This document shows, piece by piece, positions 33,745-42,919 of a DNA stretch of 64,000 nucleotides. The DNA lies in the NCBI GenBank assembly GCA_000230935.2, contig AGIQ01000005.1, positions 371,758 to 435,757 of the forward strand. Direction: 5' to 3'. Position 1 is the stretch's first letter. The number at the start of each line of letters is the position of its first letter. Both the position numbers and the translations under genes were made by a program. The stretch is from Mycolicibacterium rhodesiae JS60. Its GTDB lineage: Bacteria > Actinomycetota > Actinomycetes > Mycobacteriales > Mycobacteriaceae. Under the pieces are notes generated by a model, which did no database searches, was not told the origin of the DNA, and saw only the letters and a program-made list of their open reading frames with translations.

Positions 33745-34070
33745 CTACCGCACGACATTCGTGAGATTGGCACCGGTGAGATTGGCACCGGACAGATTCG
33801 CTCCCGTCAGGTTCGCCCCGCCCAACTTCACCCCGGTCAGGTTCTGGCCCTGCAGGTCCTGTCCGGTCAGATTGACGTTGATCAGGAATCGGACTGGCTG
33901 CTCGACGGGCCGGATCCAGTCGATCCACCGGTGTCGGCCGAAGCAACTCCGGCACCGCCGGCCAATGCGGCGCCGACCCCCAGTGTCAGGGCGCCCGCAC
34001 CGCGCCACACGTACGGCTCTCGCCGTCGGTGTGTCTTTCCTGATGCCTTCGATGCGTGCCTACCGGACAT
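33745..34070 (-). pseudogene. exported pentapeptide-repeat protein, split by a frameshift
   Basis: From ATG 34070 (MSGRHASKASGKTHRRREP) one frame gives a mycobacterial signal peptide (hydrophobic core about 24-43, cleavage ASA-D) and a Ser/Gly linker, then stops at 33882. The adjacent frame, shifted by one base near 33885-33887, continues with NLTGQDLQGQNLTGVKLGGA, ANLTGANLSGANLTGANL, a clear pentapeptide repeat, and ends at 33745. Joined, they make one exported protein of about 108 residues. The break is either a real frameshift mutation, a sequencing error or recoding. Confidence 0.7.
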
Positions 34071-34214
34071 GTCGCCCCCAACCAGGTGTCGACCTACGGC
34101 TTCATTGCGATAGGAACATCTATACCTGCCCAGACGTCGGTTTTTTCGGCTCAGTCAATTTTGCCGAATGCGTGTCGGGCACCGCAATTCGCCGAAACCA
34201 CCAAGTGCAAACCT

Positions 34215-34236
34215 GGCAATGCCAACTGGCATTGCC
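34215..34236. promoter_or_regulatory. 22-bp dyad, possible operator
   Basis: GGCAATGCCA and TGGCATTGCC are perfect 10-bp arms with a 2-bp centre. It lies in a 217-bp gene-free stretch between the EAL-DICT gene end and the frameshifted pentapeptide gene start, both on the minus strand. Loop is too short for a good hairpin, so a protein-binding site is more likely than a terminator. Confidence 0.45.
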
Positions 34237-34287
34237 GCAACCCATAACCCGCAGCGAATCCGCATTTACGGCGTTGGCAGCAAACAA

Positions 34288-35514
34288 TCAAGCAAGGCGG
34301 TCGAGCAGTGGCCGCGCCGCCGCCGTCACGCGCTGATGGTCAAAGGTGATCACCATGTCGAACCGCCGCCTCTCGGCGTCGGCCGAATGCACTGCGGGAC
34401 TGAGCCGCTCACGGGCGATCAATCCGCAGGCGGTTTCGGGCCCGAGCACCAGAAGCGTCGACTCACGCAACAGCGGATCGTCGCGGTGCAGTGTCACCCC
34501 GCGAACCCTGGGCCCGAGACCGTTCCATCCGTTCTGACCGAACACCGCCACCAGCGGCGACCTTTCGGCGATCGCCGAATACATCTGTTCGGTGTGCAGG
34601 TCCATCTGCTCGTCAGGATGCAAGGTGGCAAGAACGATCGGGGCATTCTGCGCGGTCGCGGCGATACCGCCGATGTGGTGGGACAGAGCGGTCAGGGTCT
34701 GCTTGCGCACCGTCCGGGTGGGTAGCCCCGCGATGGCCGACTCCATGGTCGGATGATGCTCGGTCGGTGGGCAGGGAGTCCGCCGCGCCGGCCAGTCGAA
34801 AGGCTCCGCTGCGCCGGTGACCTCACCCGGAGCGCCGAACCAGTTGCCCTGGCCGAGGGTCGCACCATAGGCCAGGGAAACTTCCAGGTGCTCGGCCGTC
34901 TCGATGCCTTCGGCGCAGATGACGGCGCCTGTGCGCTCGTGGTGGGCGATGACCGCTGCCACCGTGCGGGCATGCATCCGATCCGGCTGGTGCTGAATCA
35001 GATTCATATCGAGTTTGAGGATGTCGGGCGCGACGACGTCGAGCAACACCAGCGAATCGGGGTGGGAACCGATGTCGTCCAGTGCGATCGCGAAGCCCAG
35101 CGACCGCAGAGCCGCGACCTTGCGCAGCAGCGCCCTGGGATTGGCAAGCAGGCCGCGTTCGGTTATCTCGAACGTCAGCCGAAACGCGCCGGCGGCGCGC
35201 ACGACATCGGCGTTGACGGCCGGATCGACAGCGGATGTACCGGGCTCGCAATTGACCAGCAACAGCGTGCCCGGGGTGAAATCGCGCTGGACCGCACCCC
35301 GGGTTGCGGCGCGAACGCATAGCTCGTCGAGGCGATCCAGACGCCCGGTCTTCGCAGCGCGACCGAAGATGTCGATCGGCGACGGATTGTTCAACGAGGG
35401 CCAGCGGGCCAGCGCCTCATAGCCGACGACGACCTCGCTGGGCAACTGCACGACCTGCTGAAACGCTGCGACCAAGCCCTCACCTGCGATGGCCCGGTCG
35501 ATGAAGTCCGTCAT
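34288..35514 (-). CDS. EAL-domain protein with C-terminal DICT domain
   Basis: 408-residue cytoplasmic protein. The EAL domain (about 8-240) has GYEALAR (EAL motif), EITERG, LALDDIGS-like IALDDIGSH, KLDMNLI and CAEGIE, which include most metal and general-base residues of c-di-GMP phosphodiesterases. The C-terminal part (about 260-400) matches DICT sensory domains. It may hydrolyse c-di-GMP or act as a sensor-effector. SD AAGGA before the ATG at 35514. No diguanylate cyclase lies nearby. Confidence 0.87.
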   Translation of the reverse strand: MTDFIDRAIAGEGLVAAFQQVVQLPSEVVVGYEALARWPSLNNPSPIDIFGRAAKTGRLDRLDELCVRAATRGAVQRDFTPGTLLLVNCEPGTSAVDPAVNADVVRAAGAFRLTFEITERGLLANPRALLRKVAALRSLGFAIALDDIGSHPDSLVLLDVVAPDILKLDMNLIQHQPDRMHARTVAAVIAHHERTGAVICAEGIETAEHLEVSLAYGATLGQGNWFGAPGEVTGAAEPFDWPARRTPCPPTEHHPTMESAIAGLPTRTVRKQTLTALSHHIGGIAATAQNAPIVLATLHPDEQMDLHTEQMYSAIAERSPLVAVFGQNGWNGLGPRVRGVTLHRDDPLLRESTLLVLGPETACGLIARERLSPAVHSADAERRRFDMVITFDHQRVTAAARPLLDRLA

Positions 35515-35661
35515 GACGTCCTTGGGATGATGTGGCGGCCCATCTACGCCCGCACGGCTGGCGCCGTAGAGGTCAAGTTAACTGTGAGGATGCGGTTTGA
35601 CCGGGCCGCCACCCGTTTTGCTCACCGGGACTACCCGAACCACAGCAAAGCACCTCCATGC

Positions 35662-35680
35662 TTAGGTGAGGCTTCGCTGC
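35662..35680. promoter_or_regulatory. weak IdeR-box-like sequence in the 248-bp region upstream of the second LAL gene
   Basis: The 19 bases from about 35662 begin TTAGGTGAGGCT and match 13 of 19 positions of the IdeR consensus, mainly in the left half. A separate CTTCGC-GCGAAG dyad overlaps its right end (35672-35686). The rest of the stretch 35515-35762 shows no gene or other element to me, apart from the SD AAGGGGAGG before the LAL gene. Confidence 0.2.
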
Positions 35681-35762
35681 GCGAAGATATCTGACATCAT
35701 CAAATTCCTACCGGCACGCGGATTAATGGCCGGATCCAGAGGCCACAAGGGGAGGCTAGGGG

Positions 35763-38501
35763 ATGCAGGCCAGGAGGCAGCCGGCTCCGGTCGTGTCGAC
35801 CAGGCTGCGGGCGCCGGCCTTGAGCGACGGGCTCATCGCCCGTGAACGCCTCATCGATCTGTTGCGGGCAGGCAGCACCAAACGGCTGGTATTGATCCAC
35901 GCCCCCGCCGGTTTCGGCAAGACAACGTTGGCCGCCCAATGGCAGCGGGTGTTGAGCGCCGAGAGCGTGCCGGTCGCCTGGATCACGCTGGGCCGCGACG
36001 ACAACGACACCGGTTCGTTCCTCGGTCATCTCATGGAGGCGGTGCGCCGCGTGGAACCCACCGTGGGTGCCGGACTCGCCGGGCTGTTGGAACAGCAGTC
36101 CGACGATGCGCAGCGCTACGTGCTGGCCGAATTCGTCAACCAATGCACCGACTACGGGCGACCGTTGGCGATCGTGCTGGACGACTGGCACCTCGTCGAA
36201 GGTCAAGGCGCCACAGCGATATTGGAATTTCTGCTCGACGCCGGACCCGACAATCTGCACCTGATCGTGACGAGCCGGACCCGTGCGCCGGCGATCGGCC
36301 GACTCAAAGTCGGCAAGCAGGTCCACGAAATCGATGCCACCCAACTACGTTTCGACCAGAACGAGTCTGCGGCCTTCCTGCTCGAGCTCAACTCGCTGGA
36401 TCTCAACGGCGAGGATGTACACACGCTGTGGTCCAGCACCGAGGGGTGGGTGGCCGCATTGCAACTGGCCACCCTGTCATTGCGCAACAGCCCTGACCCG
36501 TCGGCACTGATCCGAGATTTTTCCGGGCGCCACCACTCCATCGGTGACTACCTCGCCGAAAACGTCCTCGACACGCTGCCGCCCGATCTACTGGATTTCC
36601 TTCTGACCACCTCGATCTGCGAACGGCTCTCCGGCGGGCTCGCCGCCGCGGTCAGTGGCCGGCCTCGGGGGCAAGCCATCCTTGAGGACCTCGAACGGCG
36701 GGATCTGTTCCTACGGCCGCTCGACGACAACCGCGAATGGTTTCGCTACCACCACCTGTTCGCCGGATACCTCCGCCAGCGGCTCGAACGCGACCACGGC
36801 GAGAAGATCGTCGATCTGCATCGCGCCGCCTCAGCCTGGTTCGCAGATCACGGTCTGTACAGCGAGGCCGTCACCCATGCCCTCAATGCCGGCGACGGCC
36901 CGGAGGCGGTCGACCTGGTGGAGAGCCAGGCCATGTCGCTCGTCGAACACAGCCGGACGGCAACCCTGCTCGCGCTGGTGAACAAGCTGCCGAAGCCGCT
37001 GCTCGCCGACCGGCCGAACCTGCACATCGCAATCGCCTGGGCCAACTGCCTGTTACAACGCAGTGCGCAAGCACAGGTCTCGCTCGACCTTGCCCGGGCC
37101 GCCGTGGGCTCGGCACCCCAGAGTGCAACCGCCGATATCTTGGGAGAAGCCAACGTCGTGCAGGCGTGCATCGACGCCTACGGCGACCGCATCGACCGGG
37201 CCGCAGATCTCGTCGCCCCCTACCTCGTCGAGAACTCCGGATACCGGCCCTTCCTGGTCGCGGTCTCGGCCAATATCAGCAGCTTCGTCGACATCCACAA
37301 CTTCGCCTACGACTCGGCTGAAGCCCGGCAGCGCTGGGCCACCCCGTATCACGAGACCACCGCCGGCCCCTTCGCCAGCGTGTACGGGCGTTGTTTCGCC
37401 GGCCTGGCCGCATTCGCCCGCCTCGATCTGATCAGCGCCGAGAGTCGCTACTCCGAGGCCCGGGCCGTGGCCGAACGCCTGGCCGGCCGGCGCTCACACG
37501 CCGCCCGGCTTGCCGGCGCTCTACTGGGTCGCGTGCATTACGAGCACGGCGACATCGACACGGCGGAAACCCTTTTGGAGGAGTGCCACGAACTGGGAGC
37601 AGAAAGCGGCGTCGCCGATTTCATGATCGCGACCTACAGCACGCTTGCCCGGATCCGAGTCCTGCGCGGCGACATCGATGACGGCCTGGCGCTTCTCGAA
37701 GAGGGAATCCGTACCGCGCAACATCTTTCGATGCCTCGGCTCTCGGCCGCCCTGTACAACGACTGTCTGCGCCTGCATCTCGCCGTCGGTGACGTCTCTC
37801 GCGCCAAGGACGCGCTCGCCCGAAGCGCCAATGACGTGGCCACAGGGCAGGACGGAATCGCCTTCGCCGTGCAGTATTACCAGCGGGGCATGCGGGCTCG
37901 AATCATGCGCGCCAACCGGGACTTCGAGGGCGCGTGCCGCATCCTTTCCGCGATGCGCGACGAGAGCAGGGCGGTCGGCTGGCGGTACAGCGACACGGCT
38001 ACCAGCATTGAGCTGGCGAAAGTGCTTTACCTGAGCGGAGATACGGTGGCCGCAACCGAGGTGCTGGTGCCCGCGCTGGGGGCGGCCGCCCGGGCCGGAC
38101 TGGTTCGCACGGTCATCGACGCCGGCCCGGAGATCCTGACGATGGCCGCCCAGCTTCGCGAGGCCAGCCGGACCAGCCGACGGCCCAGCCGCATCCCCGA
38201 GGTGCCCGCCAACTATCTGTCCAGGGTGCTCGCCACCGCGCACGCCGATGCCCGCAGCGCAGCGATTCCGGTCATCGCCCGCGTCGGTGATCGATCACCG
38301 CTTCCCGAAGAACCGCTCAACGCACGGGAAGTCGACATCTTGCGGCTGCTGGAGAGCGGCCTGTCGAACAAACAGATCGCCCGCAACCTCGGCGTGACGA
38401 TCAACACCGTGAAGTGGTACCTCAAGAGCATCTACATCAAGCTCGGCGTCGGCAAGCGCGGCGATTCGATAACCGAGGCACGCCGCAGGCATATCCTGTG
38501 A
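35763..38501 (+). CDS. MalT-like LuxR-family regulator (LAL type)
   Basis: 912-residue protein. Walker A APAGFGKTT lies near 45-53 and Walker B IVLDDWHLV near 140; the middle resembles MalT (DYLAENVLDTLP, RRDLFLRPLDDNREWFRYHHLFAGYL in part) followed by TPR-like repeats, and the C-terminus has a LuxR HTH (LNAREVDILRLLESGLSNKQIARNLGVTINTVKWYLKSIY in family order). ATG at 35763 with a strong G-rich SD. It should activate transcription after binding an inducer and ATP. The next gene starts 57 bp after it and may be cotranscribed or a target. Confidence 0.92.
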   Translation: MQARRQPAPVVSTRLRAPALSDGLIARERLIDLLRAGSTKRLVLIHAPAGFGKTTLAAQWQRVLSAESVPVAWITLGRDDNDTGSFLGHLMEAVRRVEPTVGAGLAGLLEQQSDDAQRYVLAEFVNQCTDYGRPLAIVLDDWHLVEGQGATAILEFLLDAGPDNLHLIVTSRTRAPAIGRLKVGKQVHEIDATQLRFDQNESAAFLLELNSLDLNGEDVHTLWSSTEGWVAALQLATLSLRNSPDPSALIRDFSGRHHSIGDYLAENVLDTLPPDLLDFLLTTSICERLSGGLAAAVSGRPRGQAILEDLERRDLFLRPLDDNREWFRYHHLFAGYLRQRLERDHGEKIVDLHRAASAWFADHGLYSEAVTHALNAGDGPEAVDLVESQAMSLVEHSRTATLLALVNKLPKPLLADRPNLHIAIAWANCLLQRSAQAQVSLDLARAAVGSAPQSATADILGEANVVQACIDAYGDRIDRAADLVAPYLVENSGYRPFLVAVSANISSFVDIHNFAYDSAEARQRWATPYHETTAGPFASVYGRCFAGLAAFARLDLISAESRYSEARAVAERLAGRRSHAARLAGALLGRVHYEHGDIDTAETLLEECHELGAESGVADFMIATYSTLARIRVLRGDIDDGLALLEEGIRTAQHLSMPRLSAALYNDCLRLHLAVGDVSRAKDALARSANDVATGQDGIAFAVQYYQRGMRARIMRANRDFEGACRILSAMRDESRAVGWRYSDTATSIELAKVLYLSGDTVAATEVLVPALGAAARAGLVRTVIDAGPEILTMAAQLREASRTSRRPSRIPEVPANYLSRVLATAHADARSAAIPVIARVGDRSPLPEEPLNAREVDILRLLESGLSNKQIARNLGVTINTVKWYLKSIYIKLGVGKRGDSITEARRRHIL

Positions 38502-38558
38502 TTGCCTGATCGGCAAAATTCCTTGCCCACCGCGCATCCGCGTCGGCACCATCGCGGA

Positions 38559-39245
38559 GTGACCGTAATTCGCAACCCCTTCGACGACGCAAGCCATGTC
38601 GCGATGTATGCCGAGCGCGCCGCGCAGATGGTGCCCGCATACCGGGATATTCACCGCCTGACCACGGTGCTCATCGGCGAACACGCGCCACCCGATGCCA
38701 GGATTCTGGTGCTCGGGGCAGGCGGCGGAATGGAAACCAGGGCGTTTGCGGAGGCCCAGCCGGGCTGGACGTTCGATGCCGTCGACCCGTCCGCTGCGAT
38801 GTTGGAACTCGCCGCACAGCAGCTCGGGCCGCACGCCGCGCGGGTGCGTATGCACTGCGGGTACATCGACGATGCCCCGGCGGGGCCGTTCGCCGCCGCC
38901 ACCAGCCTGCTGACACTGCACTTCCTCCCCTACGATCAGCGTCGCCACACCGCGGCGCAGGTACGGCAACGGCTGGCGCCGGGCGCCCCGTTCGTCGTTG
39001 CGCACCTGAGCTTTCCGCAGCACGACGACGCCGAACGGAAACTGTGGATGGAACGCCACGCCGCGAATCTTGTCGCAGCGGGCATCGCCGCCTCGGACGT
39101 CGACAAGGCGCGGACCGCCATCTCGACGCAGGTTCCCGTCCTGTCACCCGAACAGGACCGGGCGGTCCTTCACGAGGCAGGCTTCACCGGCATCACCGAG
39201 TTCTTCTCGGCGTTCACGTTCCGCGGGTGGGTCGGCTACGCCTGA
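38559..39245 (+). CDS. class I SAM-dependent methyltransferase
   Basis: 228-residue protein. Motif I ILVLGAGGGMETRAFA, then VDPSAAMLELA (motif II region), and TSLLTLHFLPYDQRR make a Rossmann methyltransferase of the UbiE/trans-aconitate type. GTG at 38559 is chosen because the conserved region starts there and GGA lies upstream; a TTG at 38502 next to the previous stop is less likely. Substrate unknown. The last 10 bp overlap the convergent O-methyltransferase gene. Confidence 0.82.
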   Translation: MTVIRNPFDDASHVAMYAERAAQMVPAYRDIHRLTTVLIGEHAPPDARILVLGAGGGMETRAFAEAQPGWTFDAVDPSAAMLELAAQQLGPHAARVRMHCGYIDDAPAGPFAAATSLLTLHFLPYDQRRHTAAQVRQRLAPGAPFVVAHLSFPQHDDAERKLWMERHAANLVAAGIAASDVDKARTAISTQVPVLSPEQDRAVLHEAGFTGITEFFSAFTFRGWVGYA

Positions 39246-39925
39246 CGGGTGAACAGCGACAGCTCATTGCCGCGCGCAGGCTCGAACGGCAATGTGAGCG
39301 AGAGATATCCGCTGGCGGGGTCGCGAACGTAGTCGAGAGAGTCGGGCGTGCCGTTTTCGGCGAGGATCACCGCGCTGCGCTCGAGGTGGGGCTCCAATAG
39401 TTCGAGCACCGGCCGATACAGGCTGAACGCGCCGTCCAGGTGGACGACACCCACCGGACCGCCAACGCCGTCGCGCAGAGTGTCGAGGGCGTCCCCGACG
39501 CGAATGTCGACGAAGTCCGCCACTCCTGCCGCCGTCAAATGTTCTTGTGCCCGTGCCGCTTTGGAAGGTTCCAATTCCGTACCGATGACGACGCCGCCCC
39601 CGCCGTCACGTACCGCGCAGGCGAGATGGATCGTCGAGATACCAAAGGAGGTCCCGAATTCGACTACCCGGGAAGCATTTCGGGCCCGTGTACAAATGTA
39701 GAGGAGGCGACCGAAATCGGGTGTGACGTTCAGGAAATTCGTCGCCGCTTGACGGTAGAGCCCCTTGTAGTCGCGGGCCTCTGCTTCGAGCAGGCTGACC
39801 AGCGGGTCGACTCCCGCTTCCGCGTTGGCGAGCAACTCATCGATAAACGGCTGATCGGCGATCTCCGCTTCACGGAACAGCCGATCGAGAACGTCGGCAA
39901 CCGGCGGCGTAGTGAGTGATTCCAT
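39236..39925 (-). CDS. O-methyltransferase, class I SAM-dependent
   Basis: 229-residue protein with VVEFGTSFGISTIHLA (motif I), GTELEPSKAARAQEHL, and a GVVHLDGAFSLYRPVLELL segment, the pattern of the methyltransf_24/catechol-type O-methyltransferases, in which the Asp of HLDG binds metal. ATG at 39925 is chosen since a long N-terminal extension to 40015 is low complexity and runs through the promoter. An IdeR-like palindrome lies directly upstream of the ATG. Substrate unknown. Confidence 0.82.
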   Translation of the reverse strand: MESLTTPPVADVLDRLFREAEIADQPFIDELLANAEAGVDPLVSLLEAEARDYKGLYRQAATNFLNVTPDFGRLLYICTRARNASRVVEFGTSFGISTIHLACAVRDGGGGVVIGTELEPSKAARAQEHLTAAGVADFVDIRVGDALDTLRDGVGGPVGVVHLDGAFSLYRPVLELLEPHLERSAVILAENGTPDSLDYVRDPASGYLSLTLPFEPARGNELSLFTRQA

Positions 39926-39944
39926 CGAGTTAGGGTAACCTAAC
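39925..39944. promoter_or_regulatory. IdeR-box-like palindrome upstream of the O-methyltransferase gene
   Basis: GTTAGGGTAACCTAAC (39929-39944) is a perfect 6-bp dyad with a 4-bp centre. On the minus strand the 19-mer starting TTAGGTTACCCTAAC matches 14 of 19 bases of the iron box TTAGGTTAGGCTAACCTAA. It touches the start codon of the O-methyltransferase gene, as expected for repression, and also lies 75 bp upstream of the divergent hydrolase gene. Confidence 0.35.
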
Positions 39945-40017
39945 TTAGCTGGTCTCGGGGTCGTCCCTCCCCTTCGTCCGGGTAGGATCACCGGACTGGC
40001 CGATGCTGCGGGCATAA

Positions 40018-40950
40018 ATGGAGACGATTGCGGTGGCGCTTATTGGACGGAAGCGGCCGGTGCTGCACTCCCCACCAGCTGAGCCGGACTGGTTCGTCGC
40101 CGCGTTGGCGCACAGTGCCGAACATTCCGACATCGAGGTTGACGATTGCCGGATACACCTGCGCACGTGGGGAAGCCGCGATCTACCCCCATTGGTGCTC
40201 GTTCATGGCGGCGCCGCCCACTCGGGGTGGTGGGACCACATCGCACCGTTCTTCTCGAGGACCCACCGGGTCATCGCACCGGACCTGAGCGGACACGGCG
40301 ACAGCGGGACTCGCACGGAGTATCGCCCGCACACCTGGGCCCGCGAGGTACTGGCAGCCGCGCATGCCGAAGGGCCAGCCGGTCGGCCCACCATCGTCGG
40401 CCACAGCATGGGTGGCTCCGTCGCATCGGCCGCGGCCGGCCGCTACGGCGAGCAGATCGACAGCATCATCGTCATCGATTCACCACTACGAGATGAGGCG
40501 CCGGAGGAAGCGCGGCTGCGCGATCGCAAACGGCACTCCAGCGGATACCAGTCGAAGGAGGAGATCCTCGAACGATTTACGCCAGTACCCGCGCAGAGCA
40601 CTGTGCTCCCCTACATCTGGAGCCACATCGCCGACCAGTCCGTACGCCGCACGCCGGAAGGGTGGTTCTGGAAGTTCGATCCGGCGATCTTTGAGGTCCG
40701 GATGGGCCGGGTGCCCGCGGACGAGGAGAAGCTCGAACGATCGATGGCCGAAATGCCTTGCCGGATCGGATACATCCGATCCGAGGCAGGTTTGGTATCA
40801 GACGATATGGCCGACCGTATCCGAAGCATGCTGCAACTGCGCGGCCCGTTCGTTGAGCTCGCGGAAGCCGGCCACCACCCCATGCTGGATCAACCGCTGG
40901 CCCTGGTGGCGACCATCCGCACGCTGCTCGAGATGTGGTCCATCACCTAG
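40018..40950 (+). CDS. alpha/beta hydrolase
   Basis: 310-residue alpha/beta hydrolase with HGGAAHSGWWDHI oxyanion loop, DLSGHGDSG, nucleophile elbow GHSMGG with Ser130, and the C-terminal histidine in AEAGHHPM. Related to menH/BioH-type esterases or lipid hydrolases; substrate unknown. ATG at 40018; no SD is seen. It is divergent from the O-methyltransferase gene, with the iron-box-like dyad between. Confidence 0.85.
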   Translation: METIAVALIGRKRPVLHSPPAEPDWFVAALAHSAEHSDIEVDDCRIHLRTWGSRDLPPLVLVHGGAAHSGWWDHIAPFFSRTHRVIAPDLSGHGDSGTRTEYRPHTWAREVLAAAHAEGPAGRPTIVGHSMGGSVASAAAGRYGEQIDSIIVIDSPLRDEAPEEARLRDRKRHSSGYQSKEEILERFTPVPAQSTVLPYIWSHIADQSVRRTPEGWFWKFDPAIFEVRMGRVPADEEKLERSMAEMPCRIGYIRSEAGLVSDDMADRIRSMLQLRGPFVELAEAGHHPMLDQPLALVATIRTLLEMWSIT

Positions 40951-41059
40951 TGCACGAGCTTGAGACCCACCACGCCACCCGCATGGCGTGACCCAACCCG
41001 CCCAGCGTGCTGAAGCCTTCGGACTTGCCCATTGCTGTCGCCCAAATGGCAACGTCAGA

Positions 41060-41623
41060 TCAGTCACCACGCACGTAGCGCAACTGGGTGGTGCCGTTGT
41101 CGAAGACGCGATGATCGACCAGCTTCAGCTCGAGACGCACGTCGTCGGGTAGGGCGCGCAGCCCGCCGCCCACCACTTTCGGGACGACGAAGAACTGGAA
41201 CTCTTCCACCAGGCCCGCGCGGATGGCCGGCGCCGCCGTGGTGGGCCCGAAGATCTCGACGTCGCCGGTGGCGCCGTCAACGATGCGACTCAGCTCGTCC
41301 AGGCTCAGGTCTCCAATGAGGCGGACCCGGTCTGACTCGATGTCCCGCGTCAGCGTCGATGACACCACCACCTTGTCGATGCCCCGCCAGCGCCTGGCGA
41401 ACTCGTGCTCTGCCGGCGTCCAGACCTCGTCGACGGGATCGGTCTCCCAGTACCGCATCAACTCGAACGTCTTGCGGCCCAACACCTCGGTCGTCACGTT
41501 CGCCATGCGTTCGACATGGACGTCGAACACCGAGCAATTCGGTGCCGACCATTGGAAGTCACCGTCTGCGTCAGCCGCGTAGCCGTCGACGGACACCGTC
41601 GCGTCGTAACTCAGTTTTCCCAT
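41060..41623 (-). CDS. dihydrofolate reductase-like protein (RibD C-terminal domain)
   Basis: 187-residue protein of the RibD_C/DHFR-like family: MGKLSYDATVSVDGYAAD at the start, LGRKTFELMRYW in the NADP-binding part, IFGPTTAAPAIRAGLVEEF and VVPKVVGGGLRAL near the end. Such proteins are usually uncharacterised NADPH-dependent reductases. A methyl-donor or folate role cannot be claimed. The 123-bp gap to ychF shows no gene. Confidence 0.88.
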   Translation of the reverse strand: MGKLSYDATVSVDGYAADADGDFQWSAPNCSVFDVHVERMANVTTEVLGRKTFELMRYWETDPVDEVWTPAEHEFARRWRGIDKVVVSSTLTRDIESDRVRLIGDLSLDELSRIVDGATGDVEIFGPTTAAPAIRAGLVEEFQFFVVPKVVGGGLRALPDDVRLELKLVDHRVFDNGTTQLRYVRGD

Positions 41624-41746
41624 GCCATACAGACTCGCGCGTCAGGCCGAACTCATCGCGGGCGGGCTTCCAGCAGGTTGGCCGGGCGCACAGTGCGCGC
41701 ATTGAGTGAGAACTCGCGCACACATCAACGCGATGCTCACCGCGGA

Positions 41747-42826
41747 CTAAACATTGAACCTGAACTCGACCACGTCGCCGTCGGCCATGACGTAGTCCTT
41801 GCCCTCCATGCGCACCTTGCCCGCGGACTTGGCCGCCGCCATGTTGCCGGCTTCCACCAGATCGTCAAACGAGACGACTTCAGCCTTGATGAAGCCCTTC
41901 TCGAAGTCGGTGTGAATCACCCCGGCCGCCTTGGGTGCCGTGTCGCCCTGGTGAATCACCCACGCACGGGCCTCTTTTGGCCCAGCCGTCAGATAGGTCT
42001 GCAGCTTCAAAGTGTGAAAACCTGCCCGCGCCAACGCATCCAGCCCGCGTTCGGTCTGCCCGATCGACTCCAGCAGTTCGGCCGCCGACTCGTCGTCGAG
42101 CTCTTGGAGCTCTTCCTCGATCTTGGCGTCCAGGAACACCGCATCAGCCGGCGCGACCATCTCCCGCAATGAGGCAACCCGCTCGGGATCGGTGAGCACC
42201 GACTCGTCGCAGTTGAACACGTACAGGAACGGCTTGGTGGTCAACAGGTTCAGCTCGCGCAGCAACTCCGAGTCCACCTTGGCGCCCGCGGCGAACAGCG
42301 TGGTGCCGTCGTTCAGCACCTGCTGGGCAGCCACCGCCGCCTCGTGCACGGGCTTGCGGTCCTTGTTGTTACGGGCTTCCTTCTCCAACCGCGGCACCGC
42401 CTTCTCCAGCGTTTGCAGATCGGCCAGGATCAGCTCGGTGTCGATGACCTCGATGTCGGATTTCGGATCCACCTTGCCGTCGACGTGGACAACGTCGTCG
42501 TCGGCGAACACCCGGACCACCTGACAGATCGCGTCGCACTCACGGATGTTCGCCAGGAACTTGTTGCCGAGGCCCGCCCCCTCGGAAGCGCCCTTCACGA
42601 TGCCGGCGATGTCGACGAACGTGACCGGCGCCGGCAGGATCCGCTCGGAACCGAAGATCTCGGCCAGTTTTGCCAGCCGCGGATCGGGCAGCGGAACCAC
42701 ACCCTCGTTGGGCTCGATCGTGGCGAATGGATAGTTGGCTGCCAGCACGTTATTGCGGGTCAGCGCATTGAACAGGGTGGATTTCCCCACATTGGGCAGA
42801 CCGACGATTCCGAGGCTGAGGCTCAC
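41747..42826 (-). CDS. ychF: redox-regulated ATPase YchF
   Basis: 359-residue Obg-family P-loop protein. LGIVGLPNVGKSTLFNALT is the G1 motif; the G4 position is NCDE instead of NKxD (YVFNCDESV), which makes it an ATPase, and the C-terminal TGS domain is seen in the last 85 residues. It binds the ribosome and responds to oxidative stress. The GTG at 42826 starts MSLSLGIVG, with TAGACT upstream; the GTG at 42835 is an alternative. It is first in a block whose order matches Rv1112 to Rv1106c of M. tuberculosis. Confidence 0.95.
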   Translation of the reverse strand: MSLSLGIVGLPNVGKSTLFNALTRNNVLAANYPFATIEPNEGVVPLPDPRLAKLAEIFGSERILPAPVTFVDIAGIVKGASEGAGLGNKFLANIRECDAICQVVRVFADDDVVHVDGKVDPKSDIEVIDTELILADLQTLEKAVPRLEKEARNNKDRKPVHEAAVAAQQVLNDGTTLFAAGAKVDSELLRELNLLTTKPFLYVFNCDESVLTDPERVASLREMVAPADAVFLDAKIEEELQELDDESAAELLESIGQTERGLDALARAGFHTLKLQTYLTAGPKEARAWVIHQGDTAPKAAGVIHTDFEKGFIKAEVVSFDDLVEAGNMAAAKSAGKVRMEGKDYVMADGDVVEFRFNV

Positions 42827-42919
42827 AGGGAACACAGTCTAGGAGAAAGCTGCGGCACACCCCTCGGCTCGCCGCCCCGCTGTCGGTCCTCATTCAGTCA
42901 GAACCGGTACGGTCTACGT

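Noticed and set aside
40966..41031. Short minus-strand frame starting MGKSEGFSTLGG after the alpha/beta hydrolase
   Set aside because: Under 30 codons with no SD, no promoter and no recognisable family; it may be a remnant, but nothing supports a gene.
42344..42919. Long N-terminal extension of the DUF6542 frame
   Set aside because: It runs antisense through ychF; the GTG at 42920 has a leaderless -10 and the membrane segments begin after it.
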